Assembly: GCA_024280775.1 (NCBI GenBank) | Contig: JAJRPM010000012.1 | Coordinates: forward strand, 1-64,000 | DNA from: Candidatus Zixiibacteriota bacterium | GTDB lineage: Bacteria; Zixibacteria; MSB-5A5; GN15; JACZUZ01 | Reading direction: 5' to 3' | DNA: 64,000 bases | Translations under genes and position numbers: made by a program | Notes under the pieces: generated by a model | Databases searched by the model: none | Told to the model about the DNA's origin: nothing | Seen by the model: the letters and a program-made list of their open reading frames with translations, nothing else | Part shown: positions 34,297 to 42,966 of the stretch, piece by piece | How the letters are laid out: each line of letters begins with the position of its first letter | Numbering within the stretch: position 1 is the first letter of the stretch

Positions 34297-35805
34297 ATGA
34301 CACGCAAACTTTCAGCGATGATTGCAATCATTCTGGCTCTCGTCGCAGGCTCTGCCTACACAGCGCCAAACACAATCAACTATCAAGGTCGAGTAACCGC
34401 CCCCGACGGAGCGCCGGTTCCCGATGGACAGCAGTTGATGCGTTTCAACATCTATGATGCGCCAACCGATGGAGTGTCTCTCTGGAACAGTGGTTTCCTC
34501 GGGATATCAGTAGTCGGTGGGCTTTTCCAATACAATCTAGGTGATTCAACCACCCTGCCCGACTCGCTTTTTGACGGTGAGCCACGCTGGCTGGGTGTGC
34601 AAGTCGGAGCCGACCCGGAAATAGCGCCGCGAACCGAATTCACTCCGCACGCCTACACGTTTCGCGCGTTCGATGCAAACAATGCCGATTCACTCGGAGA
34701 CAAGCCCGCAACATCATTCCTGCATCAAGGAAAAGACACTCTATCTACTTCACTGCAACTACGCACCAGTGACGGTGAACTGGCATACAACTTCACTTCT
34801 TTCGGTAGACGGTTTTCAGTATCAAAGTCTGGCACAGGATCAGCTGAATTGAGTTCGGATAGTATCAGTGGTGGACAGTTGAGATTGAACGGTGGTAGCG
34901 GAGGAAGTATCTGGGGCTTAGGAGGCGGTAGCCTGTCCAATCCGAACGCGGCTCTGCTTGTTTTGTCGAGCTTGAGCCAGGCGGGAGGAGTATCCTTGGT
35001 AGGCAACCCGGATCATGGGCAACTAGTCATGGGAGATACTTCAGGCTTACCCTCATTATCGATGAGGGGAGTCAATCCATTTACCGGTACCGACAGCCTA
35101 CGTGATGTAAATGTGTTCCTCGGAACCGGCGCTGTCAATCAAACTGAAATTCTGGATGAACCGGGTATCGCCGCTAACAGCACACCCAGCAACATCACCT
35201 GGCCCCTGTTCCCAACACTTTCGGACATTTTGACGGTTACTATTACTATCCCGAACGATGGTTACGTAGTAGTCGAAGGCACGACAGTATTGCGATTCGC
35301 CAACTCCCCGGCGAGTCGCCTGGCTGGACAGATGCAAATCGACACACTTGCAGGAGGATCATTGGAAGGTTCACATACGTCCTGGGCCGGAGTCGCAAGC
35401 GTTCCCTCTTCGCCGTTATATCAGTCCGGTGTCGCAAGGCGCGTGTATTTCTTTTCTGAAGCAGGAACTCACACATTCCGGCTAGAGGCAAGTCAAACTA
35501 CTGGAGATGTTGGCTCCAGCATTCAGTCGATCAACACTTGGCTTCAAGCTACATACTTCCGCACAGGTTATGGATCAGTAACAACCATCACTAACAACCC
35601 GGGCAATAACCCAAGGGCAGAGGCAATAACAGTACGACGTGAAAACGGTTCATCAGATCAGGTGTATAGGGTAGATTTGCGCCATTACGAGCTCAAGGTG
35701 TTGCAAGCCCAACTTGCTGCCGAACGCGCTGAAATGCGAGCATTGAAGGCCGAGATGGAACTCAGACAAGCTCAAAAGAGACAATCAGATGTAAATAAGT
35801 TTTAG
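34297..35805 (+). CDS. Secreted protein with N-terminal beta module and C-terminal coiled coil
   Basis: This 502-residue exported protein has a signal (AMIAIILALVAGSAYT) followed at once by I-N-Y-Q-G-R-V-T-x-P-D-G-x-P-V-P-D-G and, further on, P-H-A-Y-T-F-R-A. This module is common at the start of bacterial surface and tail-fibre-like proteins. The middle is Gly/Ser-rich (G-G-S-G-G-S), then a beta domain, then a C-terminal heptad stretch of about 45 residues (L-K-V-L-Q-A-Q-L-A-A-E-R-A-E-M-R-A-L) likely to form a trimeric coiled coil. AGGAG lies eight bases before the ATG. It is the last gene of the operon starting at 31073. It resembles fibre proteins in layout; intramolecular chaperone activity was not seen. 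Confidence 0.75.
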   Translation: MTRKLSAMIAIILALVAGSAYTAPNTINYQGRVTAPDGAPVPDGQQLMRFNIYDAPTDGVSLWNSGFLGISVVGGLFQYNLGDSTTLPDSLFDGEPRWLGVQVGADPEIAPRTEFTPHAYTFRAFDANNADSLGDKPATSFLHQGKDTLSTSLQLRTSDGELAYNFTSFGRRFSVSKSGTGSAELSSDSISGGQLRLNGGSGGSIWGLGGGSLSNPNAALLVLSSLSQAGGVSLVGNPDHGQLVMGDTSGLPSLSMRGVNPFTGTDSLRDVNVFLGTGAVNQTEILDEPGIAANSTPSNITWPLFPTLSDILTVTITIPNDGYVVVEGTTVLRFANSPASRLAGQMQIDTLAGGSLEGSHTSWAGVASVPSSPLYQSGVARRVYFFSEAGTHTFRLEASQTTGDVGSSIQSINTWLQATYFRTGYGSVTTITNNPGNNPRAEAITVRRENGSSDQVYRVDLRHYELKVLQAQLAAERAEMRALKAEMELRQAQKRQSDVNKF

Positions 35806-35867
35806 CCAAATAGCATCCTTCCAATTGCCCATTGAGTCAATTGCAACGATGGAGGGTGAATCACATA

Positions 35868-35942
35868 TGGCGACCCCAACGGGAATTGAACCCGTGTCTC
35901 AGCCTTGAAAGGGCCGTGTCCTAACCGCTGGACGATGGGGTC
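35868..35942 (-). tRNA. tRNA-Glu (anticodon TTC), CCA encoded
   Basis: On the minus strand the cloverleaf is complete. The acceptor stem GACCCCA/TGGGGTC, D stem GTCC/GGAC, anticodon stem CGGCC/GGCTG around loop CTTTCAA (anticodon TTC), and T stem ACGGG/CCCGT with loop TTCAATT are all present. The discriminator is G and the 3-prime CCA is encoded at 35868-35870. It stands alone in a 427-base gap between protein genes; the remainder of the gap holds a hairpin and a short tandem repeat. Confidence 0.97.
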
Positions 35943-36019
35943 GGCTTTGAAATGCTTGTCCGGTTTGGCCATCGCGGGGCGATGAGAGCCGTGAATCAAT
36001 ATAACAATATTGCGGACAT

Positions 36020-36040
36020 TCGCCCAAAACCAATGGGCGA
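36020..36040. terminator. Hairpin without T-run, possible transcript end
   Basis: TCGCCCA (36020-36026) and TGGGCGA (36034-36040) form a perfect 7-bp stem around a 7-base loop. It lies about 190 bases beyond the stop of the minus-strand SDR gene and about 80 bases upstream of the tRNA on the same strand. No uridine tract follows on either strand, so it may be a Rho-type or processing structure, or chance. Confidence 0.25.
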
Positions 36041-36138
36041 GGCCAAAATAGCCCTCAACGGCTCAAAGTCAAGAGTCTTCTGCTAAGAACGACCAACTTG
36101 GGCGAAGGTTCGAGAACATGGGGTCGATCTCGGACTAT

Positions 36139-36177
36139 ATATATAGTAGCCATATATAGTAGCCATATATAGTAGCC
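36139..36177. repeat. Three perfect tandem copies of a 13-base unit
   Basis: The unit ATATATAGTAGCC is repeated three times without change at 36139-36151, 36152-36164 and 36165-36177, in the non-coding gap downstream of the minus-strand SDR gene. Identical copies indicate recent slippage or a multi-site binding array. There are no spacers, so it is not a CRISPR array. Confidence 0.85.
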
Positions 36178-36232
36178 GGAGCGATGAAGTCAGCCCGCTC
36201 GTTAAGGATGAGCTCAAAGGCCCTTGCCGTCA

Positions 36233-37297
36233 TCAATCGGATACACGATTGTTGAGGTAGAATCCGTTAAAATTCCCTGAATACAGGTCGTCAAGGGTTT
36301 CTGCCGCTGGACGCGGGTTGAAATCTAGCTGGCTTCGAGCTTTGGAATTGTCGTAAACCCAATCATAGTTCAACATTCTAACTACATCGGGATAGAATCG
36401 TAGTTTGCCGCCTTTGTTTTCGCGTCGCAGTCGGCAGGCTATTTGGGCCGCTGTAACTAGCGCTGAAATTGGCGGGGAGAATTGACGAGGTTTTCTGCCG
36501 GTCTGTATTGAGAAAATGTCCAATCCTTCCGCTAGGGATAGGTTGTCTCCGGTCAGCAAATAGCGTTCGCGGTCGCGCCCTTTCTCCATGGCCGACAGAA
36601 TCGCCTGGGATACATCACGAATATCCACGATATTGAATTTGGTTTGAAAATTCGGGATTAAGGCTTTTGACATTAGCTTGTCTATACGTGATTTGTCTGC
36701 GCCATGCCGTGACGGGGCAACTATGATTGAGGGATTGACGGTTATCAATTCCGGCCTTTTTTGATGCTCGTTGTCCTGAGTGTCATCGTCACTTTCTTGA
36801 ACGCTAGCTTGAGATAGTAATTGTTCGGCATGGTGTTTTGAGAGGATGTAGGGGATTCGTAGATGATCGAGATTGAATTTGGCGTCTTCAGTAAGAAGGG
36901 CTGACTCGCGATTGCTATCTCGTAACGTTGCGCCGATAGCGGCGATGGTAGAGACGTGCAGGAATTTTCTTACACGGGCTGAGATTGCGGCCCGGTAGCA
37001 GAACAGGGCGCCGAAGCTGTTTATGCCGGTGAAGAGTGTCAGTTTATCGCCGCGAAAATCTACTAGCGCGGCAGTGTGTATGACAGAATCTATTCCCTGA
37101 AATGCTTCGGTCAGGCTTTCTTGATTGCGCAGGTCTGCGAATCTTTTTTCGAGATTGTGGGAATCAATGAATGTGCAATCGGAAGTTTTGCGCACCATGC
37201 AAATCGGGCGAATGCCTTGTTTTAGGTATTCGTGAATTAGCTGACTTCCCAGCAGGCCGCTCGCGCCGGTTATTAGTATTTTTTGATTGGAGGTCAT
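36233..37297 (-). CDS. Extended SDR, NAD-dependent epimerase/dehydratase family
   Basis: This 354-residue cytoplasmic protein has the Rossmann site G-A-S-G-L-L-G at the start, an H-T-A-A-L-V-D segment and the catalytic Y-I-L-S-K (YxxxK), all typical of extended short-chain dehydrogenases of the dihydroflavonol-reductase/3-beta-HSD-like group. Length is normal. No sugar-nucleotide-specific motif is evident, so the substrate may be a nucleotide sugar or a lipid/ketone. The ATG at 37297 lacks a strong Shine-Dalgarno. It is divergent from the SGNH hydrolase gene and not in an operon. A second, distinct extended SDR lies at 40271-41275. Confidence 0.85.
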   Translation of the reverse strand: MTSNQKILITGASGLLGSQLIHEYLKQGIRPICMVRKTSDCTFIDSHNLEKRFADLRNQESLTEAFQGIDSVIHTAALVDFRGDKLTLFTGINSFGALFCYRAAISARVRKFLHVSTIAAIGATLRDSNRESALLTEDAKFNLDHLRIPYILSKHHAEQLLSQASVQESDDDTQDNEHQKRPELITVNPSIIVAPSRHGADKSRIDKLMSKALIPNFQTKFNIVDIRDVSQAILSAMEKGRDRERYLLTGDNLSLAEGLDIFSIQTGRKPRQFSPPISALVTAAQIACRLRRENKGGKLRFYPDVVRMLNYDWVYDNSKARSQLDFNPRPAAETLDDLYSGNFNGFYLNNRVSD

Positions 37298-37537
37298 AAT
37301 TTGGGTAATTGAACTACTTTTGGTTTTGGAACGCGCTACAGAAAAGTCACGATGCGCCCAGCCTAGCCCACAGCAATGTAGCGACCGCCATTACAAAGTC
37401 AATCGAACTTCAAATCTGAGCCAGGAAATGGAATTGGAACATCTCTTGAAAATTATTTATACTCTGCTGTATCCTTGGATATCTCAAAACAGGATTTAGT
37501 TCGAATAAATACCTTAGAGCGCCACATTGAGTCTACT

Positions 37538-38632
37538 ATGAGTCCACTAGCTGAAGTTACCGATTCCTCCAACGCAAGTTCTGTAAGTAAGAAGGCGCTG
37601 TATGGGCTTTTGGTGTTTTTCTTGTTCCTCCTATTTGCTGAGGGCGCTTTGCGAATACTCCAGGTAAAGCCTGCTTTTGCTAATCGTTTCTTTGTGTTTA
37701 ATCGCAACTATGATTATCCGGAGGTTTTTGAACGTGACGCAGAATTGCTTTGGCGCCTGCGGGGGCCGCAGAGGATTGAGTCACGTTTTTTTGATAGAGG
37801 TGAGTATCTTATCAATTCCCTCGGTATGCGCGGGGAAGAAATCAGCTATGATACTTCGCTGGTTAACATCGCGGCTGTTGGTAATTCATGTACTTTCGGC
37901 TGGCAGGTCTCTGAGGATGACACCTACCTTTTTCAATTGGTTGATTCTTTGAATCATGGTTTAGAAGAGCAATCATTTCAAGCAATTGATGGAGGGATTC
38001 CCGGATATAGCTCCTATCAGGGAAAACTATTTTTTCAAAAATACCTAGCCCCCCTTAATCCAAAGGTGACACTGATTATGTTTGGCTGGAATGATCAGTG
38101 GGCTGCATCGGGAAATATCATTGACAGCGAACAAGAAACACCTTCAGGTTTTTTGTTAAGCGCTTTGAAGGTTGTGAATCGCCTGCGGGTCTATCGTCTT
38201 TTGCGTCAGTTAATCTTGCAGGCCATTGAGCCGGAGATACTGGAAACTGTTGGGCAACGGGACTCACGGCCTCGTGTGCCGTTGAAACAGTTTGGTGAGA
38301 ACCTGATGAGCATAATTGAGCAGGCAAAGGCGATTGGCAGTTACCCCATATTGCTTACATCACCGATTCCATCACTGGAAACTTATTATCCGCCGCATCG
38401 TCGTTCGCCGATGCATGATGCGCACTATCGTTACAATCGTATTATCCGTGGAATAGCATTTGAGAATGATATAGCTCTGGTGGATTTAGCCGCTGAGTTT
38501 AATCTGCATGATGATTTGTTTACTGATGTGACGATGGACCCGATACATTTCAATGCGCGCGGTCATAAGCTGGTCGCCCAGTTGCTCTATCCAGCTATTA
38601 TTGAAGCTTTGGCAGATTCACTGAAACGCTAG
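37538..38632 (+). CDS. Membrane-anchored SGNH/GDSL hydrolase
   Basis: This is a protein of about 364 residues with one N-terminal membrane anchor (LYGLLVFFLFLLFAEGAL) and a C-terminal SGNH hydrolase domain on the outside. Block I is G-N-S-C-T-F-G (nucleophile Ser, with Asn for the usual Asp), block III is G-W-N-D, and block V is D-P-I-H-F-N-A-R-G-H, giving the Asp-His pair. Relatives are esterases or acyltransferase partners that modify polysaccharides or lipids. An upstream TTG at 37475 would add 21 polar residues; the ATG at 37538 is chosen, though neither has a good ribosome site. It is convergent with the aminotransferase gene, four bases between stops. Confidence 0.82.
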   Translation: MSPLAEVTDSSNASSVSKKALYGLLVFFLFLLFAEGALRILQVKPAFANRFFVFNRNYDYPEVFERDAELLWRLRGPQRIESRFFDRGEYLINSLGMRGEEISYDTSLVNIAAVGNSCTFGWQVSEDDTYLFQLVDSLNHGLEEQSFQAIDGGIPGYSSYQGKLFFQKYLAPLNPKVTLIMFGWNDQWAASGNIIDSEQETPSGFLLSALKVVNRLRVYRLLRQLILQAIEPEILETVGQRDSRPRVPLKQFGENLMSIIEQAKAIGSYPILLTSPIPSLETYYPPHRRSPMHDAHYRYNRIIRGIAFENDIALVDLAAEFNLHDDLFTDVTMDPIHFNARGHKLVAQLLYPAIIEALADSLKR

Positions 38633-38636
38633 TGAA

Positions 38637-39779
38637 TTACAAAAACGATATCAGGCGCTCTATATCTGCGCTGTTGCTGTAACAATGCGGGGCTATTCTT
38701 ATTCCACCTTCACGTTGTGCGCAGATTATGTTTTCTTTTTGCAGGTTTTTGAAAAGCTCCAGATAGTTTGAGCAGGTGAAAGATAGAATTGATGAGCGGG
38801 ATTCTTCTGCGAGGGGGCTTAGGATTTCGTAGCGTGAATCGGATTGTAGTTTGTCGATTAGGTTGTTCAACAGAGAGTGAGTGTGTTGTTGGATGTTTTC
38901 AATTCCGATTTCCAGAAGCATCCTCAATGATTCGGCAAAGGCTATTAAGTGTGCGGCGGGGGCGGTTCCGGTTGTGAATCTTCTTGCTCCGCTGAACACC
39001 GGCTTGTCATATTGAAAGAGATCAAAGAAATCCTCCCAATCGACAGAAAGCCAACTTTGCATGATAGGACGCATGGATTCGCGAGCGCGAGGTGAGACGG
39101 CTATCAAACCAACCCCCAAAGGCGAGAGCATCCATTTTTGCGCACCGGCGCTTAGCACATCGATTTCTAATTGGTCGAAGTCAAGCGGCTCTGCTCCCAA
39201 TCCCTGAATTGCATCCACTACAAAGTAGGCGCCAACGGACTTTGCAAGTTCTGAGAGTTTAGCTAGGGGTAGTTTGGCTCCGTTGTAGAATTGTACGAAT
39301 GACACTGCTATTACTTTTGTCTTTGGTGTGACAACTGATGCGTAGTCTTCGATTGTGGGCGCGCTTCCTTCATGATGCACGAAGCGAACTTTCACTCCCT
39401 TATCTTTCAGGGCCATCCAGGGATAAACATTAGCCGGAAACTCTTTAGCGCCTATTACTATTTCGTCGCCGGGCTCCAATTGGAAACCGAAGGCCGCTAC
39501 GTTTACTCCATAGCCGGTGTTGTAACCGTAGGTGACATTTTCTATGTCGGTGTGTAGCAAAGTTGCTGATGATTCTCGCACTGAATGAAATGCGCCGTTT
39601 AGTTCATTGTCGCTTTTCCAGGGTATTCGCTGGGTTACGTCATAGTAGGCATCCAGCGCCGCGCGGGTGCGTTTGGGTAGCGGGCCTACTGATGCGGCAT
39701 TGAGGTAGACGGCGTTATCGGCAAAGTCGAATTCGTTTCTTACATTTTCTATGGAGCTGGATTTGTTTGTCGCGGTCAT
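38637..39779 (-). CDS. Class V aminotransferase / cysteine-desulfurase-like PLP enzyme
   Basis: This is a cytoplasmic fold-type I PLP protein of about 380 residues. It shows Y-L-N-A-A-S-V-G-P-L-P near the start, V-D-A-I-Q-G-L-G for the PLP-nitrogen aspartate, and S-A-G-A-Q-K-W-M with the Schiff-base lysine, all typical of class V (NifS/CsdA-like, isopenicillin-N-epimerase-like) members. The cysteine of true desulfurases is not obvious, so a desulfurase role should not be assumed. The ATG at 39779 is used; a TTG or ATG further upstream would run into the neighbouring gene. It is the last of four minus-strand genes with 28-37-base gaps (42749 down to 38637), a probable operon. Confidence 0.85.
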   Translation of the reverse strand: MTATNKSSSIENVRNEFDFADNAVYLNAASVGPLPKRTRAALDAYYDVTQRIPWKSDNELNGAFHSVRESSATLLHTDIENVTYGYNTGYGVNVAAFGFQLEPGDEIVIGAKEFPANVYPWMALKDKGVKVRFVHHEGSAPTIEDYASVVTPKTKVIAVSFVQFYNGAKLPLAKLSELAKSVGAYFVVDAIQGLGAEPLDFDQLEIDVLSAGAQKWMLSPLGVGLIAVSPRARESMRPIMQSWLSVDWEDFFDLFQYDKPVFSGARRFTTGTAPAAHLIAFAESLRMLLEIGIENIQQHTHSLLNNLIDKLQSDSRYEILSPLAEESRSSILSFTCSNYLELFKNLQKENIICAQREGGIRIAPHCYSNSADIERLISFL

Positions 39780-39816
39780 GTGAGCCTGTTTTCTGCGATG
39801 ATGTTCTGAAGACATT

Positions 39817-40242
39817 TTACAATGAGAAAAGGATTCCAATGATTGCTAGTGTTCCCATGAGTTTGATTAACTGTGAGAACATCAAGAACGCTACGGCTAT
39901 GAAGGGGATTCTGTGACGTTCGCTTACGATTACGGCAAACGGAAGAGCGCCAATGACGACAGTCCATATGGCAATCGCAATACCTGCGCGCGGACCTTCG
40001 AGCGGTAGGAGTAAGTACAGCCAGCTATATAGCCCCATCGGCAGGCCGGCGAATAGGAACCATTGCAGGACGAAATCCCAAAACTTATTTGCTAGTGACG
40101 AATTGACGTCACTTGAAGATACGCTTAGGTGACCTTGGCCCACCAAACGACGTTCAAATGCCGATAGCGCCCAACTCACAACCAGCAGGTAGGCGATAGT
40201 AGCAAGGGCGCAATAGAACATTAGTGTCGGAGGAATTATCAT
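39817..40242 (-). CDS. Hypothetical four-helix membrane protein
   Basis: This 141-residue inner-membrane protein has helices near residues 5-25, 58-78, 85-105 and 115-138, separated by a polar loop at about 30-50. The family is not recognised. The last helix pair contains L-M-F-S-Q-L-I-K-L-M-G-T-L, similar in feel to small subunits that partner ATP synthase (AtpI/AtpZ-like), but that is only a resemblance. It lies between the aminotransferase and the second SDR with 28-37-base gaps, so it is co-transcribed with them. The ATG at 40242 is the only candidate; its Shine-Dalgarno is weak. Confidence 0.7.
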   Translation of the reverse strand: MIIPPTLMFYCALATIAYLLVVSWALSAFERRLVGQGHLSVSSSDVNSSLANKFWDFVLQWFLFAGLPMGLYSWLYLLLPLEGPRAGIAIAIWTVVIGALPFAVIVSERHRIPFIAVAFLMFSQLIKLMGTLAIIGILFSL

Positions 40243-40270
40243 TGTGTTTTCTTAGTTCGGGATTCGCGCT

Positions 40271-41275
40271 CTATAGCCAGCTATGTTCTTTGTACCACTT
40301 GATGGTTTCTTTGGCGCCTACGATGAAGTCTGTTTTTGGTGCGAAATCAAAATGTCTTTTGGCGTGTTCAATTGATATTTCCCAGGGACTGAGAATCTCT
40401 CGCGCTTTCTCTCTGGTCAATATTGGCGTAAAGGGTGTCACCGCACAAGCTAATTCTGACAGCGCTCCGAATATTCTAAATAACCATCCGGGAATCGGCA
40501 GAGGGATGGCGCGCTTGCCCAAGGCCGTGGCCATTGTTTGTGTCAATTCGGCAAAGGTTGAGGCGTTGTTTTCGGCGAGAAAATATCCTTCACCGGAGGG
40601 TAATTCATGTTTGAGCATCTTTGTGATGCCTGCGACCAGGTCTTCTACATAAATCAATTGTATTTTTCTATTGGTATCACCGATTGCGGGGCGAAAACCT
40701 CGCGCCACTGACTGGAAGAAGGTGAATATCTCTTTGTCACCGGGACCATAGACTCCTACGGGTCTGGCGAATTGCAGGTTTATTTTGTCCGCATAGGCGC
40801 TAAGAAGTTTTTCGGCTTCGAGTTTTGAGCGCCCGTAGGTTGTGATAGGCGCGGGTGTGTCATCCTCACAGCGCAAACCGGACGGCGCAGGGCCATAGGC
40901 GGCAAGTGAGGAAACAAATATGAAGCGCTTTACTGAATCTGATTCTACACAGGCTTTGATTAGGGCTTCGGAGCCATGCGTATTTACTTCGAAGAGTCGC
41001 GCTTTGGTTTTGGCTTTGACTAGTCCGGCGTTGTGGATTACGACATCGGCGCCTTGTATCAATCCTGGTAATGACTCAGGTTGTGTGACATCACCGTAGG
41101 CGAATTCAACTTTGAGTCCTTTCAGGAAATCTAAGTTGGCGGATTTGCGGACTCCGGCGATTACAGTGAAGCCGTTTTCCAGCAGAGAACTACAGAGGCG
41201 TGAACCGATAAATCCATTGGCTCCGGTTACTAAGACCCGCTGATACTTATTCTCTATCGCGGGATATTCGGCCAT
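40271..41275 (-). CDS. Extended SDR, NAD-dependent epimerase/dehydratase family (second)
   Basis: This 334-residue cytoplasmic protein has Rossmann site G-A-N-G-F-I-G (residues ~18-24), acidic strand-end D-V-T, V-I-H-N-A-G and the catalytic S-S-L-A-A-Y-G ... Y-G-R-S-K (Ser and YxxxK). It is closer than the 36233 protein to sugar-nucleotide 4-epimerase or hopanoid-associated SDRs, but the substrate cannot be read from sequence. It is the second gene of the four-gene minus-strand group led by the MEMO-AMMECR1 fusion, starting 28 bases after it. No Shine-Dalgarno is visible ahead of the ATG. Confidence 0.87.
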   Translation of the reverse strand: MAEYPAIENKYQRVLVTGANGFIGSRLCSSLLENGFTVIAGVRKSANLDFLKGLKVEFAYGDVTQPESLPGLIQGADVVIHNAGLVKAKTKARLFEVNTHGSEALIKACVESDSVKRFIFVSSLAAYGPAPSGLRCEDDTPAPITTYGRSKLEAEKLLSAYADKINLQFARPVGVYGPGDKEIFTFFQSVARGFRPAIGDTNRKIQLIYVEDLVAGITKMLKHELPSGEGYFLAENNASTFAELTQTMATALGKRAIPLPIPGWLFRIFGALSELACAVTPFTPILTREKAREILSPWEISIEHAKRHFDFAPKTDFIVGAKETIKWYKEHSWL

Positions 41276-41303
41276 TAGTTTTGAATGCTTTTGTTACTGG
41301 AGA

Positions 41304-42749
41304 CTAGAACGATTCGATATCGAAGACATAGACTTCTGCGCCTTCTTCGGTGAAGGCGCTGACAGGTAATTTGGCTTTCAGACAGACCGCGCCTAGCGCA
41401 TCCTCAACTGTGGGTTCGGCGGTATTGCAGGCGCGACTTATTTCATCGGGGAACATGTATGCTGAATTCATCTCAAGTTTGACCATGGCTCCCTGCGTGG
41501 CGGGGTTGAACTCATCGAGGTTATGCAGGCGTTTCAAGGGTGTCAGTAAATGCACCAAGATCTGATATTGTTTTAGCAGGTTTTCATCAACTGAATCGGG
41601 GGTTTGTGAGGAATCAGCGAATGCTGAATTGGCGACTTTGGCTACTGTTTCTGCAAGTGAGGTCTTGGAACGCAGATATCCAGCGCGACCTACGAGTCTG
41701 TTGTCACGATATAGTGATACGAACACACCGCGAGACTCCAATAGTTGACGTTGTGTGTCGACGCCGCCGGGTATTCTATTGGAGGATGTGGCGATACCTT
41801 TTGCAAGAATCGCATCACGGGCTACCGCACTTAAATATGCTTTTACTTCTTCGGTTGTGGCGGGAAGTTCTTTTGTGGCAGAGGCTCGGGTAGGGATGAA
41901 TTCTTTTCTCACTGAGGAGCGGGTTATTACGATACCGCTGTGGCCTATCATTTCATTCTCGGAAACTTCTGAGCGGGTGTAAGCCATCTCGCGCGCTTCG
42001 TCGAAACCAATACGGCGCGCAAAAAACATCGCGGCTATTAAACCGACGATTCCACAAGCTTCTACTTTTTTTGCCAAGAACAAATTGATTAGTCCTTCGG
42101 CATCCATCGACAGGACTGTATCGCGTGTGCGCGAGTCCAGCTTGTCGCAAGAATCGGTATCGTGGTAATGCGACAAGTCAGTCGAGACTACAATTAGCGC
42201 GTTGCGTTTCTTTAGACAGGAATGAATACAATCTCCAAGCGCCCGGGCTGTTGCTATTTCCTGATCACCGGTGACAATCGGGACCAATGAGAATGAACCT
42301 AGCGCAAGTTGCAAATGTGGCAACAAGGCCTCTAGTGAGAACTCATCGGCATAGTCTTTTCCGGCATGCCCCAAAGAGGATTTCTTTACATGCGGACTGA
42401 TAGCGCTTAACTCATCGGCCAGTTGACTATCTACCGGAATATCTCCTAGTGGAGTTTGATAAGCAGAGCCGTCATAGATTGAAGCGCCGGAGAAGAAACC
42501 TCGATGAGTTGGGGCTATGACTACTACCGTGTCATATTGATGTCCCACCAGTTGGCCAATTGCCGAAGCGGCCACGGCTCCGGAGCGTTCGATTTCACTA
42601 TGCGGGGCTATTACTACTAGTGGCGGCATAGGTAGTCGCTGGCCTTTGGACTCGGCGAATAGCTCGGAGAGTCTGCGGGTTAAGATTGCCGGATCCACGG
42701 GGTACAAGGTTCCGGCGGCGGTGGCTTTTCTGGCGTTGAGTTGAGTCAT
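41304..42749 (-). CDS. AmmeMemoRadiSam system protein B-A fusion (MEMO + AMMECR1)
   Basis: This 481-residue protein joins two parts usually encoded separately. Residues 1-275 are a MEMO domain (protein B), with A-P-H50, A-P-T-H82, S-T-D-L-S-H-Y-H and A-C-G-I-V-G matching the metal-site positions of the LigB-like fold. Residues ~300-481 are an AMMECR1 domain (protein A). The hallmark R-G-C-I-G of AMMECR1 reads V-G-R-A-G here, losing its cysteine, and H-A-G-Y of MEMO reads H-S-E-I. The radical SAM third partner is not in the window. The biochemical role of the system is not established. It is first in a four-gene operon with an SDR, a membrane protein and a class V aminotransferase. Confidence 0.87.
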   Translation of the reverse strand: MTQLNARKATAAGTLYPVDPAILTRRLSELFAESKGQRLPMPPLVVIAPHSEIERSGAVAASAIGQLVGHQYDTVVVIAPTHRGFFSGASIYDGSAYQTPLGDIPVDSQLADELSAISPHVKKSSLGHAGKDYADEFSLEALLPHLQLALGSFSLVPIVTGDQEIATARALGDCIHSCLKKRNALIVVSTDLSHYHDTDSCDKLDSRTRDTVLSMDAEGLINLFLAKKVEACGIVGLIAAMFFARRIGFDEAREMAYTRSEVSENEMIGHSGIVITRSSVRKEFIPTRASATKELPATTEEVKAYLSAVARDAILAKGIATSSNRIPGGVDTQRQLLESRGVFVSLYRDNRLVGRAGYLRSKTSLAETVAKVANSAFADSSQTPDSVDENLLKQYQILVHLLTPLKRLHNLDEFNPATQGAMVKLEMNSAYMFPDEISRACNTAEPTVEDALGAVCLKAKLPVSAFTEEGAEVYVFDIESF

Positions 42750-42884
42750 TTGTTTCTCTTGGGAAGTTGGCTGATAACAATAAAGGGGCTTTAGCTCATC
42801 GCATTGGCTATCTAACCCGGGTGAATCTACAGGCAGATTCAGCGATAGTCAAACCTCAATGGTAGGCCACCAGCCAGTACGGGG

Positions 42885-42937
42885 AAAAGAAAAGCTCCAG
42901 GTCCGGCCTTAGTAGAAGCCGCGGCGGAACCTGGAGC
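42885..42937 (-). terminator. Intrinsic terminator of the NfeD-SPFH operon
   Basis: On the minus strand, about 30 bases after the SPFH stop, a strong stem (GCTCCAGGT at 42929-42937 with its complement at 42894-42902, extended by a C-C-G/C-G-G pairing past one bulged base) is followed directly by TTTTCTTTT (42893-42885). This is a textbook Rho-independent terminator. It is the clearest one in the window and sits in the 217-base gap ahead of the MEMO-AMMECR1 operon. Confidence 0.88.
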
Positions 42938-42966
42938 AGTATGATTCGATTATATGCGCCTACCTA

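Noticed and set aside
36139-36177. Possible CRISPR array
   Set aside because: The repeats are directly adjacent with no spacers, only 13 bases long, and no cas gene is in the window.
38637-39779. Annotation as a cysteine desulfurase
   Set aside because: The PLP lysine is present but the catalytic cysteine context of NifS/SufS could not be identified, so only the class V family is given.
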